Positions 55,594 through 64,000 of a stretch of 64,000 nucleotides of DNA are shown in pieces (position 1 is the stretch's first letter; each line of letters starts with the position of its first letter). The notes under the pieces were generated by a model, which saw only the letters and a list, made by a program, of their open reading frames with translations, ran no database searches and had not been told where the DNA came from. The stretch lies in assembly GCF_020509005.1 (NCBI RefSeq), contig NC_063012.1, forward strand, positions 8,990,001-9,054,000, read 5' to 3'. Both the position numbers and the translations under genes were made by a program. Origin of the DNA: Fulvia fulva (Eukaryota; Ascomycota; Dothideomycetes; Mycosphaerellales; Mycosphaerellaceae).

Positions 55594-57650
55594 GGTGAGG
55601 TGTGCCCTGTTGGGGTGGGATGCTAAGGATTGCTGCTCCGACTCCAGCTCTTGTCCGGTGAAGTGACAAGAGACGCGAAGGTAGTGGTGATATGTACAAG
55701 GTGCAACAAGGAGAGCACGACGATCGGGAGCGCGTCGCCGACCTGAGCTATATACTATACACCCTCGCCAGACTTGCTCGGCGGTGTCGAGAGTGCGAAC
55801 AGGCTAGGAAGCGCTAGCTCAACGATGCACATTGATGCTGCCGGAGTATGTGGGGTTCTGTCCATAATCCATGCCTACTGGAGAAGCTTTGGTGAGTGGA
55901 TATGGGGACGGCCAATGGTGGTAGACGAGCGCGGACACGGCAAATAATAGATTGGGACGCCATCAGCAGCGCAGGAGGGAGCACTGGGCGATCGTCGACG
56001 ATGCTGCGATGGTGCCGTCTGACCATGGCGCCAGATGCGAGAAGTGCGTAGCGAAGCTCTGTAGCGAACGTTGAACAAAACGCCTCGTTTCCACTGTTTG
56101 CTGCGGGCGGACTTTGGGGGAACGCTTCACTGACAGCAAGTTGCGACTGAATCAATGCATGTCATGTGGTGCTGGGTACAGAGGCCACGGTCCATGTAGG
56201 CATGTAGTGAGCGTACCGATGATTGGATTGCAGGGCTCGAGGCTCGGCTGGCGAGGGGTTGCTCCACAGGTTCGCTGACACGCGGAGCTTGGTGCTTGGT
56301 GCTTCCCCAGTCCAACGATTAGACTATACATAGCAGGTGGCATTTGCCATTTGCAGTTCATGTTTGCAGCGCTGATGATGATGACAGCGAGGGCATGCCA
56401 TGTACATGTACGGAGAGCTACGTCAACACCAAGCGTTTCGGGCGGAAGAGCTAAGCTCACAATGGGCGCTCGCGGCTGAACTCAGTGCAAATAATAATAC
56501 TCATCTGGCGATGTTCAGTCGTACCATGTAACTAACGTTAATCGTTAATTTTTATCCGCCTTGCTCATCGACGCCTTCAGACAACGCACTCGTGAGCGCG
56601 AGATCGCGTGTGTGTCATCGCGCACTGATACTGCTGTACCTTCGACCTCCTCCCTGCTTCTTGGACAATGAATCAATGATGATGCCGCGCAGGGCTGCAG
56701 CCATGGCAGACGTAGCCTGCTCCTTCTCCATCTGACTTTCTGCCGTGCGATCAGACTTTCGCGCTGATTTGCGCTCGGCGCGGCAGCCACCTCCGGTCTG
56801 GTCGACTGCTTAAACGGAGCCTCATCTGATTTGAGACCCTACCTTGATAATAAGCGATTAGCCGCGGAGACAGCTGCCACGTAGGAGTCTCGATTATTGT
56901 TCATGATCCACGGCGCAGCGGATGTCGAGAGAGGACCACTCGTGCCACTGAAACATCCCTCCAAGCTCGTGCTAATAAGCGTCACGACTGCCCGGGATTC
57001 CGCTTGCCCGGGTCCTGCTATCCCGAGCATCGGCCGCCCCAGACCACATTTCACGCTTTCCACAACCACTTTTTTCTGGAGCGCTTTTCGAAGAACCACA
57101 TTCGTGACGTTCTATCGGCGTCGCTGGACTGCACCCATACCGTGGCGTGGGTACACTACATCACAAACAAGCTGTGTGGAGGCAGGCTTGTTTTGCCTAA
57201 GCACCAGCAGTTTAGCCGGTCTGGCCCCTGCCAGCATCCGAAGCACATGCAGGACGTGAAGGACGTGCAGGACATGCAGGCAGGGAACGGCTTCATCATG
57301 TGGAAGTGGCTTATCGTGCTGCGTACCGGATCCAGGCACGGCTGAGCTCGCGTGGAGCCAGGAAACTAAAATGACCTTGCTTATCTAGGAAGGGAGGAAG
57401 CCAATGCCTACGTGCGCGCGTGTCGACTGTACACTGAGCTGACTGATGAAAGCCCTGGCTGGCATGACCCTGAGAGCTCTTCCTCCTGTTCCGCAACCTA
57501 TCTTTGCTTCCCTCCAATGCCGCCTCATAGGTTCAGCTAGCAGCTCGCGCGGCTTCGACTTCTTATTAGCTTCGACTCATGCAGCTGTGATTCCCCCATC
57601 TGCGTTCACCATGGCTACGAAAGGTTGTCAGCTGGCACAATTCGGACGAG
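55594..57650. other. Long gene-poor region
   Basis: About 2 kb with no supported gene. The small ORFs on both strands overlap one another and lack motifs. Confidence 0.45.
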
Positions 57651-58787
57651 TTACTTGGACTGCAAGATCATCGTACCTCCGTTAACCATCTCAGCATCGT
57701 CTGAACACAGGAACGCCACGAGCTTGGCCATCTTCTTGATATCGGCAAACCCACCTTCCCATTCTCCGACTATTAAGTGTCAGCATCTGGGTCCAGACGA
57801 AAGGAATCTGAGCACTCGCAGGTTTGCTTCATGAGCATCATGCCGTCCATATTGAAGCCGTTAGCGAGGTTACTTCCGATATTGGTCTGCATGGCACCAG
57901 CGCAAATGGCGTTGCATCGAATACCCTTCAACCGGTAAAAGGCGGCGGTGTTCTTTGTCAACCCGATCAGGCCGTGCCTAAAGGTGAAGTACGTTAGCTA
58001 TCTATGCCGAGATGTGACTTCAACAATTCCAAGCTGACATCCAGGCTTGAAGATTACTCACTTTGAGGCAGTGTAAGCAGCACCTAGCGAGACCAATTAG
58101 TACAATTCTCGTCACTACACGGATCCGATGGGCCCACTCACCATTGGCGAATCCTTTGAAGCTGGCGACAGAAGCGATGTTGACGATTGAGCCTTTCTTG
58201 TCAGCTTTGAGAAAGCCGTTCACCTGTGCAGAAGCGCATCAGCTATGCTCGAACACCACATGGCGATGTTTCAGCAACTGCTGATGGACTCGGGAACCAG
58301 CACACGTGGTCCAATGCGGTAATGCTTTCTGCCCTTCGCATTTACTCACCGCTCGCTTCGTGATGAACGTCGGAGCCGTCAGGTTGAGCGATATTATACG
58401 GTCCCAATCGTTGCGCTCAAGCGAGCCGGCTGCATCAAATTTATCGGCGGCGCCAGCAGAGTTGACCTGCAAAATGCGACATCAGTACGTTGCGTTCCCC
58501 CGGATATACTTGGATCAACCACCCACCACGTAGTCGAATGGGCCGAATTTGGACTCGGCTTGCGAGAAGAGATCATCTAGAGCATCTTCAGAAGTGATGT
58601 TGCAGTTAATAGCGAGCACTCGATCTGCACTCGCAGCGACAACTTTGTCGTTGAAGTCAGCGAGCAGGTCCTTGTTGATATCGCAGACAACCACATTCGC
58701 TCCAAGGTCTACAAAGTTCTCTGCAATGGCCCTGCCGAGTCCACCTGCACCTCCAGTCACCAGTACTGTCATGCCTTGGTGAGCCAT
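57651..58787 (-). CDS. Short-chain dehydrogenase/reductase
   Basis: Six exons (58527-58787, 58350-58466, 58142-58223, 58062-58083, 57820-57977, 57651-57769) total 253 codons. The cofactor loop VLVTGGAGGLGRAIAENF has TGxxxGxG at residues 11-18, and DIN at the end of strand 2 favours NAD. VNSAGAAD replaces the usual NNAG. IVNIASVASFKGF holds the catalytic Ser, and the 22-nt fourth exon carries AAYTASK, the YxxxK pair (about Y157 and K161). NAICAGAMQTN is the loop after the active site. The fifth intron (57770-57819) has a GC donor (GCGAGT) instead of GT, with GCTGAC branch and TAG end. Only this choice keeps phase and yields FGEWEGGFADIKKMA and the C-terminal CSDDAEMVNGGTMILQ. Substrate unknown. 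Confidence 0.92.
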
Positions 58788-59029
58788 GCTGAGTCTTTCC
58801 GTATTTTGATGTCTGTCGTCTGCCAAGATGTACCGTTCGCTGCCACGTGCAAGATGTCAAACTTTGGAGCACAAGCTGAGCCAGTATTTGAGGTGCTGTT
58901 TTGGACGAAGTGAAGCTGCGGTAGGGACGATTGATAGTCTGAATACACTTGGATCAGAGCGAGTCGTCGTCTTCACAGTTCCTTCGCACGGCACAAACGG
59001 CCTTTTGCAGCAAATGGTCCACCTATCGA

Positions 59030-59340
59030 AAAATGTGCTGTCGGCGGTTGTGAAGCTCCAAGAGTGAGCGCAGCGGTGTAGAGCTCTATTCACCAGCCCT
59101 TCTGTAGGCGTGAGATACACGCTAGACGTACCTCCGGAGGTACGACTACCCGTAGGCTGCTGCTATGTTACTATGTAACAATAATGCGAACAATACTTGG
59201 TATTAACTTCGAGCACGTAACCCTAAAACTTCCATTAGTCATACCTAAACTTGAATTTAGCTAATTAGAATTTAGAAGAGGCGCGAAGACTCGTCCAAGC
59301 TCACACTACGGTCTGGCTAGCGCTCGGTCGCTACGCTTAA
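59030..59340 (+). repeat. Dispersed repeat, copy C (diverged)
   Basis: The left end (AAAATGTGCTGTCGGCGGTT) and the right end (TAGCGCTCGGTCGCTACGCTTA) match copies A and B closely. The middle is rearranged or diverged and more AT-rich, with shared pieces such as CGTAACCCTAAAACTT. The inner left motif reads GTGAGCGCAGCG here. It is about 311 bp against 355 bp for the other two, so it is an older or different subfamily copy. Confidence 0.8.
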
Positions 59341-59997
59341 CCATCCGAGCGCCTTTGCATAGCTCGTATTCTCGGGTTTCCCGTTTCGCGACGCTCGCTA
59401 CCGACGGCGGAGAGCAGGCCGAGTCTCTATCAACCACACTATTCGCTGGTGCCGTGAGCTATGGTGCTATGGAGCGACTGTACGATGCACTGTACGACAT
59501 GAATAGAAGGAAGTGTCAAAGGATCACAGCCTTCACAGGAAGCTCCCAAGCTAGGGTCCTCGGTCATGACATGAATGTGGTATCTCGGCAAAGAGCTACA
59601 CCCAGGTCCGCGTCGATGCCGGAGAGCTCTCGTTTGGCACCCGAAGATGCTTCCACTAACCTTTCACAACACAGCACCTGGAACGATCGCTTGAGAGACT
59701 CGTCCAAAGCACGAGCTGTTACGACGATAGCAGTCTTGCCAAGAGACGCATCCTTCCTTCGGCGTGCTCATTGTGCAACCTTGATTGGCAGAGCTACTGC
59801 AGCTCCATCAATCCTGCGGCGGCTGGTGATGGTAGTACCAGGCAGCCACTTGGAAGTTGGAAGCACGCGAGAGCAGCAGCGACAATACGACCACTGACTT
59901 AAGAGCTTCAACGTGACCTACAGCTTCAGTACATATCAGTGCCGCAGCACAGGTGTTTCGATCGATTTCGACCTGTGAGCCCGACCAAATACATACC
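59341..59997. other. Intergenic region
   Basis: No supported gene between repeat copy C and the AAA ATPase. An ORF at 59355-59897 has no recognisable motif. Confidence 0.4.
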
Positions 59998-61567
59998 ATG
60001 ACAAAGACTCCAGCCAGCTACGAGCCGCCTCGACCAGAGCGACCACAACCAGCAGACGCTGTTCCAGGACACACACGTCCAGGAGAACGCAACCATACAT
60101 CTCGCACGTGGTTCGAGCACTCTTCCGCCCCACGAACGGATACCGACACGGTGGTTGTCGAAGCTCTTCGCAAAGAGTACCCCGAGCTGCATCTTACTGT
60201 CGTACCCAGCCTCCGATGTGACATTATAGCGTATGCGTCTGCAGGCCACGCCGGGCTTGCGCCGATTGACAAAGAGAAGGAACGACTGTCGTGGCGACAG
60301 TACTTTCCTCCAGCATCACGACTGAGCGGCGGGAAAGGCTTGCTCGCAGACGATATCAAGTTTGGCAAATACCTTGTGGACTGGAAGAACAAAGAGTTTG
60401 TTCTATACGTTGTAGAGGGAAGAGATGGAAACTATCCTTTCGGGGTGCAACGGAACCAATATGTGCTCTCGTCTTCAGTTCAAGCCACGAACGACCTCCT
60501 GCTAGAAGCTGGACAGTATGGCAATCTGCTACACAATGAAGTCTGGGTCTTCGATCAAGGATACTGGCAGAAGTCTGCCGATCTGTGGGAAAGTGTGCAG
60601 AAAGCGAACTGGAAGGACGTGATTCTCAAGCCTGAGATGAAGAAGCTCATTAGAGATGACGTCCTGTCCTTCTACGACAGTCGTGAGACGTATGAGAAGC
60701 TGCGCGTACCTTGGAAGAGAGGTATCATATATTACGGGTTCTTTACACTCCCCAACGCCTTGCGTAGGTATATGCTAACACGAGAATAGGCCTCCCGGCA
60801 ACGGTAAGACGATCAGTGTAAAGGCGATGATGAACACGCTGTACAAGCGCGAAGATCCCGTGCCGACGCTTTATGTACGCACTCTCTCGTCGTTTGCGGG
60901 TCCAGAGTATTCGCTTGGTCAAATATTCTCCAAAGCGCGAGCGACTGCGCCATGTTTACTCGTGTTTGAGGATCTGGATAGCATCGTCACTGACCAAGTG
61001 CGGTCATACTTCCTCAACGAAGTGGATGGCATCAAGAAGAACGACGGAATCCTAATCATTGGTTCCACAAATCATCTTGACCGCCTCGACCCTGGTATTG
61101 TAAAGCGCCCATCTCGATTCGATAGGAAATACGAGTTCAAGAATCCAGACGAGGGCGAACGGGTGATGTATCTGCAGTACTGGCAGGGCAAATTATCGGA
61201 CAACAAAGATCTTGACTTTCCTGACAAGCTCTGCCCAGCCGTTGCGAAGATCACGAAGGGCTTCTCGTTTGCATATCTCCAGGAAGCTATCGTCGCTGCG
61301 CTTCTGGCCATTGCAAGACACGACGACGCATTTGGCGAGAAGACATGCTTGGAGTGCATGCAATCTCATGCTGCGCCGAAGAACGGTTCTAGCTGTGACC
61401 AAGAAAGTGTGAGGCCCTTCAAGGGTTTGTATGACTATGTTTGGCTGGCTAAGCAGGTCGATGATGGAGACTCTGATCTCGACGACTACGTGCTCTGGCG
61501 GGAGATCAAGAAACAAGTCCGCATCCTCAGGGAAGAAATGGGCGACGACAACAGTATTGCCAGATAA
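59998..61567 (+). CDS. AAA ATPase, Bcs1-like fungal family
   Basis: Exons 59998-60737 and 60790-61567 give 505 residues. The N-terminal half (FGKYLVDWKNKEFVLYVVEG, LLHNEVWVFDQGYWQKSADLW) is the pre-AAA domain of this fungal group. VPWKRGIIYYG runs into the Walker A GPPGNGKT at residues 247-254, which the 52-nt intron splits. Walker B is CLLVFEDLDSI, GSTNHLDRLDPGI is the sensor-1 and arginine-finger region, and RPSRFDRKYEF follows. The donor is GTTCTT, not GTRAGT, but the TGCTAAC branch and AATAG acceptor are good and the phase fits. The predicted start has no membrane segment, so unlike Bcs1 itself it may be soluble. ATP-driven remodelling is expected; the client is unknown. Confidence 0.9.
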
Positions 61568-62179
61568 AGACGTGTTGTGTGGAGGACATTACGAAGCTGC
61601 CGCCGGTCGTGCCTTGCTCAGATACCAAGCGACCAAGCCACGATCGGCAGAGCCTCCTTCAGGAAGCTTTGAGGTTCCTGAAACATCGAGGTTCAAGAAG
61701 TCAAGGCAACCCTGGATAAAGCGCGCAATTTGATACCACGATTGGCGGGCTGATCGCTTCAAGAGTCTACCACGAAGCAATTACAGGCAGCCTCCCAACG
61801 TCACAGCCCTGTTCAGAGCGCACATTTGCTACACTGATACGTCTCACATGAACAGTTGGATTGTCCTGCGTTCTTGATGCTCTAATGACCGACTACGTAG
61901 GTGGCATTGACTCGTTACATCTGCAGCACGTTCGAGAAAGCGCAGGTCTTTAGAGAGCGCGATGTCTTCACCAATTTCGCTTGGACATCTGCTCCTGCTA
62001 TCACTTTCGTTTACCGTGCTTTTCGCCGTTGAGATATTTTTGACACAGTACGAGCAATTAACCATCGTTGTTGTGGCTTCATTCACACTACAGTACTTCG
62101 CCCACAGACATACGAATCGGCAGGCCATCGAACAGTAAATTACAGTCGCTGCACAAAACTGCGAGCGCCGAAATACAGG
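61568..62179. other. Intergenic region
   Basis: No supported gene. A signal-peptide exon of the next gene could lie here, since an acceptor-like ATACAG directly precedes 62180, but I could not place it. Confidence 0.4.
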
Positions 62180-63565
62180 ATGGCGGGCATAGACATTGGC
62201 GGCTTCCATGCTGGTGTCGGTGGTGATGGAGCCGGCGTATCGGTCAATGGTCATGGCGTAGGCCTGGGTTGGAATGGCAATGATGACAATATTGAAGGTA
62301 ACGGCGGAGCTGGTGTCTCGGTCAACGGCCATGGCGCTGGGTTTGGAGTCAATGGCATCGGAGACGATGTTGAAAACAATGCTGGCGTCGGCTGGAACGC
62401 AGGATCTGACCATGGAGGGTATGTGGGCGAAAGCGCTGATGGCCAGGCTCGAGTCCCTGTCGGCGAAGGCAATCATGGTGGTGCTGCAGCTGGTCACGCC
62501 GTTGCCATCGATGCTTCGGGCCATGGACGATTCAGTGCACAGCAGCCTGCCACGGCACCTCCAGCACCACTTGGCGGACATCAGCAAGCTTCTGACCAGG
62601 GAGAAGCAGCAGTAGGAGTTGGTGCTGGAGCTGGTGTTGGGGTCGGTGCTAAGCAGCCTCTGGCTCCCCTCCCAAACCCTGGCGTTGGAGCGTCATGCAC
62701 TGTGCTAGGAGGTCCAGCTCGCCTGTTGTACCTTCCACCTGGAGACGCTGGTCGTAAGCATGAACCCACCCCTGCAATTGACGCTACAACACCCAACGAA
62801 GCGAGCGTCACGCCAGCGCCTACTGGAGCAGATCTAGCACCCAAGGACCAGCCCATCACAGCTTGGGCAAACACCTTCAACCCAGATTACTGCTACCTCT
62901 CATTCAGCACTCTGTATGCAACTTCTTCAGGCGTCACCATCGGACCCACCTTCTCGAATGCACTCATCCCATTCAAGACATCAGAAATCTCGACGGTATG
63001 CGCAGCACAACCTACCGGCGCTGACGGGGGTAGAGGAGCAGCTACACAATTCAACCTTGCCGGTCTGTCCACCACCGGTGATGAAGACACCGGATGCTAC
63101 CATATCGTCGCTCCGCCTCGCATCGGCAAGTTCATCCCCAGCTGGGATAACGCCCTATACTGGAACGTCTCTTTCGAACAGCCACAGATCATCCTCCCCG
63201 AGGGAGCAGCAGACAGCCAGCCAGAGGACTGTGTGGTATGTGCCGCTCCTGCGTTCTCGCCGCCGGCCGGCACTGCATACCCAACTATGGTCAACGAGGG
63301 CTATCCAAAGAACTACTCACCTGCGACCGAGACCGCGCCACCGGGTTGGAGCGCTGCTAGCTTTGGGCAGTTCACTGCTACGAGGTCTGATCTTGCTTCT
63401 CCGACGATTACTGGGTCACCGACGTCACCTTTTGGCAGCATTGGAAGTAATGTTAGCACGAGTAGTGTTTCACAGTATACCGGAGCTGCTGCGCTTACAA
63501 CCGCGAGCAGCGGCCGAGTTGGAATGCTTGTTGGGCTGGTGTCACTACTGTTGGCTTTGGTTTGA
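62180..63565 (+). CDS. Gly-rich, probably GPI-anchored surface protein
   Basis: A 461-residue ORF. Residues 1-120 are Gly/Asn/His-rich repeats built on GAGVSVNGHGxGxGxNG. A Pro/Gly linker follows. The ordered part has CTVLGGPARLLYLPPG, WANTFNPDYCYLSFSTLYA, LIPFKTSEISTVC, GCYHIVAPPRIGKF and DNALYWNVSFEQPQI. A Ser/Thr-rich stretch and a hydrophobic C-terminal end (GRVGMLVGLVSLLLALV) fit GPI attachment. No signal peptide starts at this ATG. Either a short first exon lies upstream or the start is elsewhere. The middle domain with paired Cys is of a kind seen in many fungal secreted proteins, but I cannot name it. Confidence 0.65.
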   Translation: MAGIDIGGFHAGVGGDGAGVSVNGHGVGLGWNGNDDNIEGNGGAGVSVNGHGAGFGVNGIGDDVENNAGVGWNAGSDHGGYVGESADGQARVPVGEGNHGGAAAGHAVAIDASGHGRFSAQQPATAPPAPLGGHQQASDQGEAAVGVGAGAGVGVGAKQPLAPLPNPGVGASCTVLGGPARLLYLPPGDAGRKHEPTPAIDATTPNEASVTPAPTGADLAPKDQPITAWANTFNPDYCYLSFSTLYATSSGVTIGPTFSNALIPFKTSEISTVCAAQPTGADGGRGAATQFNLAGLSTTGDEDTGCYHIVAPPRIGKFIPSWDNALYWNVSFEQPQIILPEGAADSQPEDCVVCAAPAFSPPAGTAYPTMVNEGYPKNYSPATETAPPGWSAASFGQFTATRSDLASPTITGSPTSPFGSIGSNVSTSSVSQYTGAAALTTASSGRVGMLVGLVSLLLALV

Positions 63566-64000
63566 GCGACGAAGCTGGCTTCAGCACAGGATCTGCCGGA
63601 TGCAATGATACCATGGAGTTTACGGCGTTGACGGCTTGTCGCTTTGTGGCTCTGGATAGCTACTATAGATGTTCATAATGTGTACAGTCAGGAAGAAATT
63701 GCATCGAAACATGCCGTGGTTCGAAGTGTGAACAATGGCGTTCTTTGCGTCTTTGTGCTGGCGTCCAAGCACTTTGTCCCAGTCACAGCGGGACTTTCGT
63801 GGGAATATTCGCTTCCCGTACCATATTTGCCAGTGTATGCTTGTTGCAAATGTAATGTCTGAGGTCGAGATGAAGTGCTTTGTGCTGGTGAGACGTTATG
63901 GATGCTGGCTCAGACCATAAAGAACGCTAGTGTACTTTGGTGCTCATTGAGGTATAGGCCTCGACACCTCGTGTTTGTCAACTAATCTCATCGGTCTCAA
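63566..64000. other. 3' flank to window edge
   Basis: No supported gene. Confidence 0.4.

Noticed and set aside
59355..59897. ORF of 180 codons before the AAA ATPase
   Set aside because: No motif or splice signals, and it lies next to repeat copy C.
61844..62587. Minus-strand ORF of 247 codons
   Set aside because: Largely antisense to the Gly-rich repeats of the plus-strand gene, which keep the opposite frame open.
1..64000. tRNA, rRNA or CRISPR features
   Set aside because: A scan by eye for pol III B-box-like GTTCRA contexts, rRNA cores and regularly spaced direct repeats gave nothing convincing.

Overview
This window is nuclear DNA of a filamentous ascomycete (Pezizomycotina; the gene set and intron style suggest Dothideomycetes, but the class is an inference). 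Introns are short (about 44-75 nt, one of 141 nt), with GT..AG ends and CTAAC/CTGAC branch sites. Intron-rich genes such as eRF3, Ilv1, Rcf1, Fat1, an Are-type acyltransferase and a Bcs1-like AAA ATPase sit on both strands without operon logic. I found no rRNA, tRNA, CRISPR array or bacterial feature. Exon joins were worked out by hand from splice signals and reading phase. Joined lengths divide by three for every gene described as intact.

Layout. 1-10.6 kb: end of SUP35, a GH30 glucanase broken by one stop, a membrane protein of unknown function, ILV1, RCF1 and three small unknown genes. 11-15.4 kb: a P-loop sulfotransferase-like gene and an amidinotransferase, both with an apparent frameshift, then a minus-strand stretch that looks like a rotted NLR-type gene. 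15.4-31.8 kb: first copy of a 355-bp dispersed repeat, a membrane-anchored GH16 enzyme, FAT1, an alpha/beta hydrolase, a feruloyl-esterase-like gene without its 3' end, a repeat peptide precursor with KR sites, a sterol/diacylglycerol O-acyltransferase, a nucleoside hydrolase, a six-exon MFS transporter and a GNAT acetyltransferase. 31.8-44.4 kb: mostly gene-poor, with a transposase scrap, a 1249-residue secreted hydrolase carrying four WSC and three PAN-like modules, the tail of a rhodopsin-like (Pth11-type) receptor and a zinc lactonase. 44.8-50.4 kb: a Ty1/copia element with 16 in-frame stops and almost no indels, interrupted in gag by the second repeat copy and followed by an antisense ORF. 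50.4-64 kb: a Thr-rich secreted protein, an aspartyl-protease pseudogene, a Gpr1/Ady2 acetate transporter, a short-chain dehydrogenase with a GC-AG intron, the third repeat copy, an AAA ATPase and a Gly-rich GPI-type protein.

The strongest candidate for an undescribed system is the small four-exon gene at 23270-24063 (minus). It encodes a signal peptide followed by Tyr/Gly-rich repeats separated by Lys-Arg, the layout of Kex2-processed repeat peptides. Its repeats coincide with duplicated exon-intron units, and one more unit has decayed behind the stop codon. The second theme is genome decay: at least seven genes in 64 kb are broken, truncated or frameshifted, and the copia stops fit light RIP-like (CpA to TpA) mutation.
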